DNA of 64,000 bases from Aeromonas jandaei (lineage in GTDB: Bacteria > Pseudomonadota > Gammaproteobacteria > Enterobacterales > Aeromonadaceae): assembly GCF_037890695.1 (NCBI RefSeq), contig NZ_CP149571.1, forward strand, positions 2,510,001 to 2,574,000, written 5' to 3'. Shown here one piece after another: positions 34,201 to 43,090 of this stretch. Both the position numbers and the translations under genes were made by a program. Below the pieces are notes generated by a model. It was not told the DNA's origin, ran no database searches, and saw only the letters and a program-made list of their open reading frames with translations. Each line of letters begins with the position of its first letter. Within the stretch, counting starts at the first letter, position 1.

Positions 34201-36098
34201 GCGCCGTCAAGGTGGTGGCGCCCTTGGTTGCCGAGATCGGCTGGCCGCGCTTTGGCGCCAGAGGGGATGAGACCCGGGCGCTGGTGCAGCTGCGCAACAT
34301 GAGCGGCGAGGATCAGACCCTCTCCCTTGCCTGGACCCTCAATGGCGGGCTCAAGGCAAATGGCGAGTTGCCCGGCACCCTTGCCCTTAAAAATGGCGAG
34401 GAGCAGTGGCTGACCCTGCCGCTCACCGTGACCGTGGCGAGCGGTGTGGCGAGCCTGCAGTTGGCGGCCAGCGGCAAGGATTTTGCCATCAGCCGCGACT
34501 GGTATCTGCCGCTGCGCTCCCCCTGGCCTGCCGAGACTCGCCAGCGCTACCAGATGCTGGCCCCCGGCCAGCAGATGAGCTTTGCGCAAAGTGAGCTGGC
34601 CGGGCTGGATCGCGCCAATCTGCAGGGGCTGCTCAGCCTCTCCGGTACTCCGCCCTGGGATCCGGCAGCCCAGTGGCAGGCGCTGGCTGACTACCCCTAC
34701 GCCTGTCTGGAGCAGACCCTGTCCCGTGCCTGGCCTTACTTGCTGACCACGGCGGATGAGCGGGCCGCCTGGAGCAAACCCGCAGAGGGCAAGAAAGCGG
34801 CGAGCGAGGCGGATGTGCAGCGCGCCCTGCTGCAACGGCTGCAGCGGTTGCAACTGCCAAGCGGCGGCTTTGGTCTGTGGGATGGCCGCTCCGACGAGGA
34901 GCAGTGGCTCACCGCCTATGCCGCCGACTACCTGCTGGCGCGCAAGGAGGCGGGTGACGCCGTGCCGGAGGCGATGCTTAATCAGGCGCTGAACCGGCTG
35001 CAAAGCTATCTCACCGACAGCCAGTACGGCGAGCGCTGGAGCAGTGCCCCCGAGCACAGCCGGCTGGCCTATCAGGCTTACAGCGCCTATGTGCTGGCCC
35101 GGGTGGGCAAGGCACCGCTCGCTACCCTGCGTCTTATCTGGGAGCAGCAGGCCGATCATGCCCGTTCCGGCTTGCCGCTCTTGCACCTCTCGCTGGCCCT
35201 CTCGGCCATGGGGGATGAGCAGAACGCCGCCAAGGCCCTCAGCCGGGCATTGGCGACCGAGCGCGGTGATGATTATCTCGGGGATTACGGCTCACCGCTG
35301 CGCGATCAGGCCCTTGAGCTCTCCCTGCTGCGCCAGCACAAGCTGGCTGCGGAGCGCTGGCCAGCCCTCAGCGCCAAGGTGGCCGATACCCTGGCCCACC
35401 GTCAGTGGCTCAGCACTCAGGAGCGGCTCGCCCTGCTGCGACTCGCCCGCTTCGATCCGGCCGTCGACTGGCAGGCCAGGGTCGCCTCATCCTCTGGCAT
35501 TGAAGCCTTGAGCGGTTCGGCCCCGTTGCAGCTGAGTGCCCCCGAGGCGCTGGCGGCCAGTGCGGTCACCAACGAGGGCAAGGGCTCGCTCTATGTGCAG
35601 CGCACTCTGGTCGGTTACCCCGAACAGGCGCCAGCACGGATCAGCAAGGGGATGAGTGTGACCCGCAGCTGGTTCAACAGCGACGGCCAGCCGTTTGATC
35701 CCGCCAAGGTAAAGGTGGGCGATCTGGTGGTGGTGCGGCTCAATGTCAGCAGCGAATCGGCGGTGCCCGATGCCCTGCTGGTAGAGATGGTGCCCGCTGG
35801 CTTCGAGCTGGAGAACCCGGCCCTTGGCAACAGCATCAAGCTCGAAGAGCTCTCCATTGAGGGGAAACCGGCGTGGCAGAGCGAGTGGAACGACTATCTC
35901 AAGCATCAGGAGTTTCGCGATGACCGCTACACGGCTGCGCTGGATCTGAGCGAGGGGAGCAACCAGCAACTGGTCTACCTGATGCGGGCGGTGACGCCGG
36001 GTCGCTATCAGGTGCCGCCGACCCAGGTGGAGGATATGTACCGCCCCGAGCTGCGTGCCGTGGGTGAGGATATCCATGAGGTGATCATCTCTGAGTAA
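31209..36098 (+). CDS. Alpha-2-macroglobulin family lipoprotein with thioester motif
   Basis: Bacterial alpha-2-macroglobulins trap proteases in the periplasm and are often encoded beside pbpC, as here. With the ATG at 31209 (AGGATGG upstream) it is 1629 residues. The signal ends in lipobox LLAGC (Cys41), and repeated macroglobulin-type beta domains follow, with LDKRAYQAGDKAKVTLVAPR as one example. The bait and A2M core segment LVAEIGWPRFGARGDETRAL comes next, and the thioester motif YACLEQ has Cys1166. Having both lipobox and thioester places it in the YfhM-like class. The stop is about 58 bp before the pbpC start, so the pair is probably one operon for envelope defence and repair. Confidence 0.93.
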   Translation: MRLFHARPVSRCSAQGALSLNRRRWSALLLSGLAGLLLAGCGPDKPVANTPTTQPAAQQEAGAPSSVVQANARQYRDAPALALVFSGPLVPKANWQSWLGVSEGGKQVQGEWILADDGRTLYFPNVQPDKSYEVSLKAGLGPSPQSWTLKTRPLEAGASFTASGMVLPLRDELRLPISAVNVDEVNIDFFRVDAEYLPRFLAEYRPGAGMGNWELEQITKRAKRVFSGRYALELDANRRETRLINVKEPQLAEAGVYFAVMSPLGNYDWRKETTYFAVSDMGLSARRYRDQLEVFVSSLASADPLKDVQLSLLDEKGNRLQVQTTDPQGHRRFDQVQGARLLLAEQGNHLAVLRLDGAALDLSTFDLGTQPWQAQQLYLFSGRDLYRPGERLDSEILLKGQDGQLLPGMAVELEVKQPDGQLLEQKRLLPDNLGAAHYGLRLPDDAPLGRWTINLKTAAGSRFEWPFLVEEFLPERLKLQLGKGPDGEVTSLDAALTLPLQGDYLYGAPASATKAKAEVKISRATMPFTQWQEFTLGDVQLAEQARDLEPLNLTLDAQGQGTFSLADELDGVRTLGPLEVAYRVSLAEPGGRAVNRSRTQYGWPAGSQWPALKADFVADRVEGGKPLPFQILNLDEQGQPVAGAVKVRLVNEYRDYYWHYADGEGWKYEFNSQPYLEQEQTLQLDGKGPTPLTLQLAAGWYRLEVENSQGHQSSLRVEIGSYAWGGGGEQARPDKIAITLDKRAYQAGDKAKVTLVAPRPGKGLLLVEDGDGLRWWLRIELKGAGGGAKDARGEFEIPVSPEWQRHDLHISAQIAAPDSASKPVSSQQGQSLRSVGLVPLTLDREARRLPLTLSAPDKAVPLTRLEVTATSTPNSQGRVVLAAVDRGVLNISDYQPLDPFEIFFGRKRFAQDLFDNYGQVIPPQDGKLARLNYGGDRAPLKKGGALESRVEIAALWSGEVSFDQQGKAVIPLDLPNFNGELALMALAWNEQQVGEAERAVKVVAPLVAEIGWPRFGARGDETRALVQLRNMSGEDQTLSLAWTLNGGLKANGELPGTLALKNGEEQWLTLPLTVTVASGVASLQLAASGKDFAISRDWYLPLRSPWPAETRQRYQMLAPGQQMSFAQSELAGLDRANLQGLLSLSGTPPWDPAAQWQALADYPYACLEQTLSRAWPYLLTTADERAAWSKPAEGKKAASEADVQRALLQRLQRLQLPSGGFGLWDGRSDEEQWLTAYAADYLLARKEAGDAVPEAMLNQALNRLQSYLTDSQYGERWSSAPEHSRLAYQAYSAYVLARVGKAPLATLRLIWEQQADHARSGLPLLHLSLALSAMGDEQNAAKALSRALATERGDDYLGDYGSPLRDQALELSLLRQHKLAAERWPALSAKVADTLAHRQWLSTQERLALLRLARFDPAVDWQARVASSSGIEALSGSAPLQLSAPEALAASAVTNEGKGSLYVQRTLVGYPEQAPARISKGMSVTRSWFNSDGQPFDPAKVKVGDLVVVRLNVSSESAVPDALLVEMVPAGFELENPALGNSIKLEELSIEGKPAWQSEWNDYLKHQEFRDDRYTAALDLSEGSNQQLVYLMRAVTPGRYQVPPTQVEDMYRPELRAVGEDIHEVIISE

Positions 36099-36156
36099 TG
36101 TTCCCTCCCTTGAGCGGGTTCGCCCGCTCACTTTCTGGCAGCGTGGTTGGCTGAAA

Positions 36157-38385
36157 TTGGGTCGCAGTGGCCACGCTTGCTGGCGCTGGCTTGGTCGCCT
36201 GCCACGCTGGCAGCGTTGCTCGGTGCTGGGCGTTGTAGCACTGCTCCTGTCATTGCTGGCACTGGATCGACTCTTCCCGCCGCCACCGCTCGACCCTGCC
36301 TACGCACGGGTGGTGCTCGACATGAAGGGGCGACCGCTGCGCGCCTTTGCCGATACCAGCGGCGTGTGGCGCTATCCCGTGACCCTGGAGCAGGTCTCCC
36401 CCCGCTATATCGAGGCGCTGCTGGGCTACGAGGATCGCTACTTCTGGCGCCATCCCGGGGTCAATCCGGTGGCCATGGTGCGCGGGGTCTGGCAGTGGCT
36501 GCGTTACGGGCGCGCCGTGTCGGGCGGCTCGACCCTCACCATGCAGGTGGCGCGTCTTATCGAGCCCTACCACAGGAGCGTGCCCGGCAAGCTGCGTCAG
36601 ATGGCCCGCGCGCTGCAGCTGGAGTGGCACTATGACAAGCGCACCCTGCTCACCGTCTACCTCAACCGGGCGCCGTTTGGCGGCAATCTGGAGGGGGTGC
36701 AGGCAGCAAGTTTTGCTTATCTTGGCAAGAGCGCCGCCAAGCTGACCTATGCCGAGGCTGCACTGTTGGCGGTGCTGCCGCAGGCTCCCAGCCGCAACCG
36801 GCCGGACCGCCATCCCGAGCGGGCCCGCACCGCCCGTGACAAGGTGATGCAGCGGCTGGTAGCGCAAGGCGTCTGGCCCGAACAGGTGTGGCTGGAGGGG
36901 CGTATCGAGCCGGTGCTGGCTCGCGGCCACTTCACGCCGATGGAGGCGCCGCTCTTTGCCCGTCTTGCCGCCGACAATCAGGCCGGGGCGCTGGTGCACA
37001 CCACCATAGACGGCGATCTGCAGCGTTGGTTGGAGGGGCGGGTGGCGAGCTATATCCGGCGCTTTCCCGAGCAGACCTCCGCTGCCCTGCTGCTGGTAGA
37101 CAACAAAACCATGGCGGTGCGCGCCTATGTGGGCAGCGCCGAGTATGGCAATTTGCGTCGCCACGGTTACCTCGACATGGTGCAGGCGATCCGCTCTCCC
37201 GGCTCCACCCTCAAGCCCTTCATCTACGGTCTGGCCATGGACGAAGGATTGGTGCATTCGGCCTCCCTGCTCTCCGATGCGCCAAGGCTGGGCTCGGAGT
37301 ATCGCCCCGCCAACTTTTCCGGTGCCTTTCAGGGGCCGGTGACCCTTGCGCAGGCGCTGCAGCAATCCCTCAACGTGCCGGCGGTGCAGGTGCTGGAGGC
37401 GCTTGGGCCGGACAAACTGGTCAGCCGCCTCGACAACGCCGGGGTGAGACTGGCGCTCTCCGACAAGCCCAACCCGGCCATCGCGCTGGGGGCTGCGGGT
37501 ATTCGGCTCGAACAGCTGGTGGCGCTCTACAGCGCGCTGACCCGGCAGGGGCAGGTGGCAATGCCGGTCTGGCTGGCGGGGCAGCAGGCGGTGTCGCGCC
37601 CCTTGCTGAGCCCGGGGGCGGCCTGGATTATCTGGCAGATCCTGAGCGCGCAGGGGCGGGCGGATCAGCCTTTTGCCAGCGAGGCGACCGGCCGGGTCAA
37701 TCGACTGGCCTGGAAGACCGGCACCAGCTATGGCTATCGCGACAGCTGGGCGATGGGGGTCTCCGGTCGCTGGACTATCGGCGTCTGGCTGGGACGCCCC
37801 GACGGCACCCCCATGCCCGGTTTTTACGGCCAGAGTGCAGCTGTGCCGCTGCTGCTCTCTGTCTACTCGCGGCTTGCCGACAACAGCCCCCTGCCGGCAC
37901 AGCCCAATACGGTGAGCGAAGCCGAGATCTGCTGGCCGCTGGGGCGCAAAATGAGCGCGACCCAGCCTGAAGCCTGTTTGCTGCGTCAGAGTGCCTGGTT
38001 GCTGGAAGGGCGTGATCCTCCCACCTTGCCGGATCCCATGGACTGGCCCTCGCCGCTGCGTCAAGTTGCGCTCACTGCCGCGGGCAAGCCGACGCTGACC
38101 CGTTGCCCCGATGCGGCGCAATCTGGTTTTCGGGCCCTCTGGCCATTGTCGCTGGAGCCGTGGCGGTCCCCGGCGAGCGACGGCAGGCGCTGCTGGCCAG
38201 CGGTTGTGCAGGGGAGGGGCAGAGTGCCGAGCTGCAGGCTCCCATTCGCATCGTGGCGCTGGGGGAGGGCAATCTTATCCGCAGCCAGCGCTATCGGCTG
38301 CAGCCCAAGGTGCTCGGCGGTGTCGGCAAGCCGGCCTGGTTTCTCAACGGCCAGCGGCTGCGCTGGGATGGGGATCAGGTGCTGA
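36157..38385 (+). CDS. pbpC: Penicillin-binding protein 1C, reading frame broken near the C-terminus
   Basis: PBP1C is a bifunctional peptidoglycan synthase. From a TTG start at 36157 the frame gives 742 residues. There is a membrane helix at about 22-38, the glycosyltransferase motifs EDRYFWRHPG (Glu92) and SGGSTLTMQVARL, and the transpeptidase motifs S350-TLK (in RSPGSTLKPF), SLNVPAV and KTGTSYGYRDSW. After ALWPLSLEPW the frame turns into an Arg/Ser-rich tail that is not PBP-like. The correct C-terminal domain continues in another frame (see next entry). The true start could lie slightly upstream because no ATG or GTG is available in frame. Catalytic domains look intact. Confidence 0.88.
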   Translation: MGRSGHACWRWLGRLPRWQRCSVLGVVALLLSLLALDRLFPPPPLDPAYARVVLDMKGRPLRAFADTSGVWRYPVTLEQVSPRYIEALLGYEDRYFWRHPGVNPVAMVRGVWQWLRYGRAVSGGSTLTMQVARLIEPYHRSVPGKLRQMARALQLEWHYDKRTLLTVYLNRAPFGGNLEGVQAASFAYLGKSAAKLTYAEAALLAVLPQAPSRNRPDRHPERARTARDKVMQRLVAQGVWPEQVWLEGRIEPVLARGHFTPMEAPLFARLAADNQAGALVHTTIDGDLQRWLEGRVASYIRRFPEQTSAALLLVDNKTMAVRAYVGSAEYGNLRRHGYLDMVQAIRSPGSTLKPFIYGLAMDEGLVHSASLLSDAPRLGSEYRPANFSGAFQGPVTLAQALQQSLNVPAVQVLEALGPDKLVSRLDNAGVRLALSDKPNPAIALGAAGIRLEQLVALYSALTRQGQVAMPVWLAGQQAVSRPLLSPGAAWIIWQILSAQGRADQPFASEATGRVNRLAWKTGTSYGYRDSWAMGVSGRWTIGVWLGRPDGTPMPGFYGQSAAVPLLLSVYSRLADNSPLPAQPNTVSEAEICWPLGRKMSATQPEACLLRQSAWLLEGRDPPTLPDPMDWPSPLRQVALTAAGKPTLTRCPDAAQSGFRALWPLSLEPWRSPASDGRRCWPAVVQGRGRVPSCRLPFASWRWGRAILSAASAIGCSPRCSAVSASRPGFSTASGCAGMGIRC

Positions 38386-38495
38386 GCGTGGCGGGGCTCT
38401 ACCAGTTGGTGGTGGTGGATGAGGCGGGCAACAGCGATCGCATCGAGTTTCGCGTGGTGCATCCTGACAGTGATGCCGGCACCATCACCCGTTGA
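38164..38495 (+). pseudogene. pbpC: Out-of-frame C-terminal domain of PBP1C (frameshift)
   Basis: In the +2 frame this stretch reads AVPGERRQALLASGCAGEG, then APIRIVALGEGNLIRSQRY and ends WFLNGQRLRWDG...SDAGTITR, the C-terminal beta domain of PBP1C (BiPBP_C). Joining it to the main frame needs one extra base at about 38163 (TGG followed by CGG, where TGGGCGG would restore the frame). The repaired protein would be about 779 residues, close to the usual length. Either a real one-base deletion or a sequencing error explains this. Confidence 0.85.
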
Positions 38496-38617
38496 GCGTT
38501 TTGCCGACAGCCATTGAGGTGAATGTAATTAACCATTTGAAATGCATCAATATTTGATTGGATGAATTAATTTTTGAATAATTGCGAGTTCATTCAAATC
38601 CAATCGGGAGTTCTCTT

Positions 38618-38866
38618 TTGCTGCGTGTTCTGTGTCCCTTGCTGGTGCTGATGAGTTCGGGCTGTGCCACTACCAATCATGGTGATCACCATGTTTCTCC
38701 TGAACGTACCGGGTTCTATTCACCTTTCGAACCCGCTTCCGAGAGTTTTGTACGTTGTTATCAGAAACAGTTTGCCTGTACCCCTGCCAATATCCGCCGT
38801 GACAGGGCGATGGAAGCGCGCCGTGACGCACAAGAGCGGGCCAATCACCGTGGTGATGATTGGTAG
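38618..38866 (+). CDS. Small lipoprotein, function unknown
   Basis: A TTG start at 38618, seven bases after GGGAG, gives 82 residues. The signal peptide MLRVLCPLLVLMSSGC ends in a lipobox-like SSGC (Cys16). The mature part is polar, with three more Cys-free His/Asp-rich stretches and an Arg-rich helical tail (RRDRAMEARRDAQERANHRG). I do not recognise the family. An AT-rich 120-bp region upstream probably holds its promoter; a strong terminator follows. Confidence 0.6.
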   Translation: MLRVLCPLLVLMSSGCATTNHGDHHVSPERTGFYSPFEPASESFVRCYQKQFACTPANIRRDRAMEARRDAQERANHRGDDW

Positions 38867-38882
38867 GCCGCAGATAACGAGA

Positions 38883-38909
38883 GGGGTTGGCAGATGCCAA
38901 CCCCTTTTT
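38883..38909. terminator. Terminator between small lipoprotein and DUF6236-like gene
   Basis: GGGGTTGGCA (38883-38892) and TGCCAACCCC (38895-38904) form a perfect 10-bp stem followed by TTTTT on the plus strand. Confidence 0.88.
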
Positions 38910-38921
38910 CATTCCACCGGT

Positions 38922-39887
38922 TCAGCCCGGTTGGCGCAGATGGCCGAGCCGGGTGAAGAAGTGCTGGCTCTTGCGCTGGTGAAAGTGGCTCTTCTTGATG
39001 GGATGGAAGATGAGGTTGCTTTCGGGGTGACTCGCTTTTAACTGGTGGAGCATCGCTACGGCGGGCAGGCTGGTGCTGACCAGGGTGGTGAGTGGCATGC
39101 TGATGGTCTCGGGGCCGAGCAGTTGATTCAGCCCTTGCCGGGCCTGCTCGAAGCGGGTCAGGGCCGACGGATCGGCATAGCCGCTCCCCAGCATGGTGAG
39201 CAGGTTGTCGAGGGCCAGATGAAATTCGGCCAACTGCTGGCGAAAGCCGCTGCGCCCGCGCAGGGCGATAAGCTCGGCGAAAGAGATCTCGCCGAGGTGA
39301 GTGGGTACTTGCAACGGGATCTCGAGATGGAAGCAATCCTGACCGCCGCGATTGTGGTAGCGGGATTCGAGCAGATGGAGCAGGCGGTCCAGATAGTCGT
39401 GATCGGTAATGAGCGCCCCGTCATTGGCGAGTGCCCACTCACGGGCAAGGCGCATGGAGAGCAGATTGGCAAAGCGCCGTGCCATTCTTATCCCCCCCTG
39501 ATCCCGACTGGCAAAACCATGGTTGAGGCAAAAGCCGTGCAGCCGCTCCAGCCCCGCCTGATCCGGGCAGAAGCAGTCGTGGTTGGCCCCCTGACGCCAG
39601 CGGGTGACCAGCTCCTTGTTACCAAACACCTTGTGACGGACAAAATCGGGAGCAAGCAAACCGCTTAACTGGCTTTCGAGTTGCGGAGTGATGGCGGCAA
39701 AGAAGGCGGCATCGGGTCGCTTGGCCAGCAGATCGGTCTCCTGCTCGAGGGTTTGCTGCAGAGTGGTGAGACCGCTCTTTTCGCTGACGGTGAAGACAAA
39801 GGCGAGCCGCTCCAGATAGAGCAGGGCAAACTTGAGCCAGAGCTCGTCGCGTACCTCCATACCGGGGTAGTAGATATAGGTCTTCAT
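38922..39887 (-). CDS. DUF6236-like protein, function unknown
   Basis: The ATG at 39887 gives 321 residues starting MKTYIYYPGMEVRDELWLKF, which resembles the opening of DUF6236 proteins, although I cannot confirm the match. It is soluble and largely helical, with no signal peptide. RRFANLLSMRLAREWALAND and HDYLDRLLHLLESRYHNRGG suggest a helical-bundle body. It is convergent with the small lipoprotein and divergent from thiI. No pathway context is evident; such isolated genes are sometimes phage-defence-linked, but nothing here shows that. Confidence 0.7.
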   Translation of the reverse strand: MKTYIYYPGMEVRDELWLKFALLYLERLAFVFTVSEKSGLTTLQQTLEQETDLLAKRPDAAFFAAITPQLESQLSGLLAPDFVRHKVFGNKELVTRWRQGANHDCFCPDQAGLERLHGFCLNHGFASRDQGGIRMARRFANLLSMRLAREWALANDGALITDHDYLDRLLHLLESRYHNRGGQDCFHLEIPLQVPTHLGEISFAELIALRGRSGFRQQLAEFHLALDNLLTMLGSGYADPSALTRFEQARQGLNQLLGPETISMPLTTLVSTSLPAVAMLHQLKASHPESNLIFHPIKKSHFHQRKSQHFFTRLGHLRQPG

Positions 39888-40065
39888 CGTATCGGTCTGT
39901 CGCCAGAAGTGGTGCCGGGGTGCAGGGTCGGGAATATACGCAAGATTGGCGCTGCACGGCAAACACTGCGTGGGGTAATGTGAGCAAACGCTCATCCAGT
40001 AGGCGCTGGCCACAAAGTTCTGATATAATTCGCGCCCTTAAATCAAGGTCACCCGAGTCATTACC

Positions 40066-41514
40066 ATGAAGTTCATTATTAAGCTGTTCCCGGAAATCAC
40101 CATCAAGAGCAAGTCGGTTCGCCAGCGCTTTATCAAGATCCTGCAGGGCAATATCCGCAACGTCCTGCGCCGCTTCGACGACGATGCCCGCGTACGGATG
40201 GATTGGGACAAGCTGATTGTGAGCTCCCGCAATGACCAGTTCCGCGAGCAGGCCATCGAAGCTTTGGCCTGTATTCCCGGCATTCAGGCCTTCCTCGAGG
40301 TTCAGGCCAGCAAGTTCACCGATCTGCACGACATCTTCGAGCAGGTGAAAGCCGTGTGGGGCGACCAGCTCAAGGGCAAAACCTTCTGCGTGCGCGCCAA
40401 GCGCCACGGCAAGCACGAGTTCTCCTCTCTCGAGATTGAGCGCTATGTGGGCGGTGGTTTGAACCAGCACTGTGAAAGCAACGGCGTGCGCCTCAAGAAT
40501 CCGGATGTGAAGATCAACCTCGAGATCGATGGCGAAGAGCTCTTCATCGTCAGCGCCATCCATCAGGGCCTGAGCGGCATGCCCATCGCCACTCAGGAAG
40601 ATGTGCTGAGCCTCATCTCCGGCGGTTTTGACTCCGGTGTGGCCTCCTTCCAGTTCATCAAGCGTGGCTGCCGGGTGCACTACTGCTTCTTCAATCTGGG
40701 CGGCGCCGCTCACGAAATCGGCGTCAAGCAGGTGGCCTATCACCTGTGGAACCGCTTTGGCTCCTCCCATCGGGTACGTTTCACTGCGGTGGACTTCGAG
40801 CCGGTGGTTGCCGAGATCCTCGAGAAGATCGACAACGGCCAGATGGGGGTGGTGCTGAAGCGGATGATGATGCGTGCCGCCGCCAAGGTGGCCGACGAGT
40901 TCCAGATCCCGGCGCTGGTGACCGGCGAGTGTGTGGGTCAGGTTTCCAGCCAGACCCTCACCAACCTGAACGTCATCGACCGGGTGACCGACAAGGTGAT
41001 CCTGCGCCCGCTTATCACCTGGGACAAGCCGGACATCATCAGTGAAGCCCGCCGCATCGGCACTCTGGAGTTCGCCGAGACCATGCCGGAGTATTGTGGC
41101 GTCATCTCCAAAAAGCCGACCGTGAAGGCCGATCTGGCGCGCATTGAAGAGGAAGAGGGCAACTTCGACTTCGCCATTCTGGACAAGGTGGTGGCTGAGG
41201 CCCGTTACCTCGATATCCGTCGTATCGGTGAAGAGACCGCCGCCGAGGTTCAGGAAGTGGAGACCACTGCCGAGAGCGGTGACAATGAGGTAATCCTCGA
41301 TATTCGCTCCATGGACGAGCACGACGAGAAGCCATTGCTGGTGGAAGGGCGTGAGGTCATGCATATCCCCTTCTTCAAGCTGGCTACCGCCTTTGGCGAT
41401 CTGCCCAAGGAGAAGACCTACCTGCTCTACTGTGATCGCGGCGTGATGAGCAAGCTGCAGGCGCTTTACCTGAAAGAGAAGGGCTTTACCAACGTCAAAG
41501 TTTACCGTCCGTAA
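40066..41514 (+). CDS. thiI: tRNA 4-thiouridine synthase / thiamine thiazole sulfur carrier ThiI
   Basis: ThiI adenylates and thiolates U8 of tRNA and also supplies sulfur for thiamine. At 482 residues it matches the E. coli protein. The N-terminal THUMP region is followed by the PP-loop [19 protein letters not shown] (about 181-199), the conserved [15 protein letters not shown] with the Cys344 equivalent, and a C-terminal rhodanese domain with its persulfide cysteine in [15 protein letters not shown] (the Cys456 equivalent). Presence of the rhodanese domain suggests both tRNA and thiamine roles. It is monocistronic and ends in a strong terminator. Confidence 0.96.
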   Translation: MKFIIKLFPEITIKSKSVRQRFIKILQGNIRNVLRRFDDDARVRMDWDKLIVSSRNDQFREQAIEALACIPGIQAFLEVQASKFTDLHDIFEQVKAVWGDQLKGKTFCVRAKRHGKHEFSSLEIERYVGGGLNQHCESNGVRLKNPDVKINLEIDGEELFIVSAIHQGLSGMPIATQEDVLSLISGGFDSGVASFQFIKRGCRVHYCFFNLGGAAHEIGVKQVAYHLWNRFGSSHRVRFTAVDFEPVVAEILEKIDNGQMGVVLKRMMMRAAAKVADEFQIPALVTGECVGQVSSQTLTNLNVIDRVTDKVILRPLITWDKPDIISEARRIGTLEFAETMPEYCGVISKKPTVKADLARIEEEEGNFDFAILDKVVAEARYLDIRRIGEETAAEVQEVETTAESGDNEVILDIRSMDEHDEKPLLVEGREVMHIPFFKLATAFGDLPKEKTYLLYCDRGVMSKLQALYLKEKGFTNVKVYRP

Positions 41515-41534
41515 TTTGACGCTCAATCTCCCAT

Positions 41535-41566
41535 AAAAAATCCGGCCAATGTGCCGGATTTTTTTA
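41535..41566. terminator. Terminator after thiI
   Basis: AAAAAATCCGGC (41535-41546) pairs with GCCGGATTTTTTT (41553-41565). It probably serves thiI and the convergent small gene. Confidence 0.92.
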
Positions 41567-41980
41567 TTTCACCAGTTTGTCATGCCCATCAGGGGCAGGG
41601 ACCGGGGTGAAAGAATCTTGTCCCTGACAGCGCCAGCCCATCTCGGCTTCTCGCATCTGCCAGAGATTATTGCTGCGATAGAGGGTCAGGATATAGAGCA
41701 TGTCGCTGTGCGAGCCATCCAGTGCGACAGAGAGCACCAGATCGTTATCCAGCTGCTGGGCGTGGATACGACTGGTCATGTCGCCATGGCCGACAAAGCG
41801 CAGCGCCACTTCCCGATAGTCATTGACCCAGCCTTGCTGCTCGTTGCTGGCCTGACGTATTACCTGATTGAACTGCTGTACTGGTGCCGAGGCCAATCGG
41901 CCAAACACCGCCTGTGCCTCGGCATGAAGTGCCGTCACGCTGGTGAGAAAGAGCGTGGCGAACATTCCGATCTTTTGCAT
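41564..41980 (-). CDS. Small exported protein, function unknown
   Basis: The 138-residue protein has a clear signal peptide (MQKIGMFATLFLTSVTALHA, cleavage likely after AHA/ALHA). The mature domain includes FNQVIRQASNEQQGWVNDYR, MLYILTLYRSNNLWQMREAE and MGWRCQGQDSFTP. It is presumably periplasmic. I do not recognise a family. It lies convergent to thiI and downstream of the TRIC gene on the same strand, separated from it by a terminator. Confidence 0.7.
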   Translation of the reverse strand: MQKIGMFATLFLTSVTALHAEAQAVFGRLASAPVQQFNQVIRQASNEQQGWVNDYREVALRFVGHGDMTSRIHAQQLDNDLVLSVALDGSHSDMLYILTLYRSNNLWQMREAEMGWRCQGQDSFTPVPAPDGHDKLVK

Positions 41981-42043
41981 GAGAAGTTCCGGCTAACAAC
42001 AACTGTGTTGTATGACAACAGAAAAGCGCGTTTGGTTCAACGC

Positions 42044-42070
42044 GAAGCCCCGCACACTGTGCGGGGCTTC
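42044..42070 (-). terminator. Terminator downstream of the TRIC gene
   Basis: AAGCCCCGCAC (42045-42055) and GTGCGGGGCTT (42059-42069) form an 11-bp stem just past the TRIC stop. The T tract on the minus strand is weak. Confidence 0.7.
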
Positions 42071-42072
42071 CC

Positions 42073-42708
42073 TCAATTGCTGCGCTGTAGCGAGAAGGTG
42101 GGCAGGGAGAGATGCCAATAGATGGCGGCAACCCGCAGGCCAAATACGGCGCTCATGCAGATAAGCATGGCGGTGACCCGATCCATATCGGCCTCCAGTG
42201 CCAGCGTGTAGAGAATGCCGCCGAGGATACAGGCGGTGGCATATATCTCTTTTTGCAGCACCATGGGCACTTCTCGGGCCAGCACATCGCGGATCATGCC
42301 GCCAGCTACTCCGGTCATGGTGCCCATCAGTACGGCGATTAGTCCCGAAGTACCAAAGTTGAGGGCTTTCTGGGCGCCGATCACAGTAAAGAGGGCGAGC
42401 CCAAAGGCATCCGCCACCGGCAAGACATACCAGGGCATGCGGCGCGGCAACTTGACCATCCACATACCGATGAGTGCTGTTGCAATGACCACCCAGATGT
42501 AGAGAGGGTCACGAACCCAAAATACAGGTGTAGCCCCAAGGATCATATCGCGAATGGTACCGCCACCGATGGCGGTGACTGCCGCCAAAACCATGACGCC
42601 AAATCCGTCCATTCTGAGCCGGCCCGCCACCAGAACCCCTGAAAACGCGAATACCGCAGTACCAAACATGTCGCTGATGTAAACAAGCTGCTCAACCACT
42701 GTCTGCAT
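42073..42708 (-). CDS. TRIC family cation channel protein (UPF0126, YadS/YicG type)
   Basis: The 211-residue protein has two internally repeated three-helix units plus a seventh helix. The glycine-rich repeats [20 protein letters not shown] (about 42-61) and [18 protein letters not shown] (about 130-147) are typical of prokaryotic TRIC channels, which conduct potassium or other cations. N-terminal [20 protein letters not shown] is also characteristic. No operon partner is visible. Confidence 0.92.
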   Translation of the reverse strand: MQTVVEQLVYISDMFGTAVFAFSGVLVAGRLRMDGFGVMVLAAVTAIGGGTIRDMILGATPVFWVRDPLYIWVVIATALIGMWMVKLPRRMPWYVLPVADAFGLALFTVIGAQKALNFGTSGLIAVLMGTMTGVAGGMIRDVLAREVPMVLQKEIYATACILGGILYTLALEADMDRVTAMLICMSAVFGLRVAAIYWHLSLPTFSLQRSN

Positions 42709-43090
42709 GGAAACAACTCACGTCAAATTGTTGATGGGGCGGCGATTTTAGGGGCTGGCGGCGTCAACCGCCAAGATGCCGTCGACAAAATTGCGAGTCT
42801 GCCCCGATTTTTTTCCTCTTCGTGGAACCGTCGGTGTCGTATGGGTTGCTTGCGATGCTGCGAGGGGCTCGTTGGTACAGGCCTTCCCATCTTCACTCTG
42901 GTGGCGATTTTTTTCTTAAGTTAATCGATGACATGCCGATAAATAGGGTAAGCGGCGTTAATGCGATGAAGCGTTGAAAAAAATGCTAAAGACATCGAAA
43001 AACGGGCCGTTAAATAAGACGCATCGGGCACGAAACATAATAAAGCTCGAGCAAATAGAAGAGTAAATTTAATAGCTTAGGAGAATAGTC
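42709..43090. other. Intergenic region upstream of flaA
   Basis: These 382 bp hold no gene. The promoter-distal half is GC-normal; the last 150 bp become AT-rich and contain the flaA promoter. The TRIC gene promoter must lie at the left end. Confidence 0.7.
42987..43013 (+). promoter_or_regulatory. Sigma-28 (FliA) promoter of flaA
   Basis: TAAA (42987-42990), a 15-bp spacer and GCCGTTAA (43006-43013) match the class III flagellar consensus TAAA-N15-GCCGATAA with one change. It lies 77 bp before the flaA ATG. Confidence 0.85.

Noticed and set aside
31404..35186. A 1260-codon open frame on the minus strand inside the alpha-2-macroglobulin gene
   Set aside because: It is antisense to a gene with clear domains, and its composition (Gln, Leu, His and Gly rich without motifs) is that of a shadow frame in GC-rich DNA.
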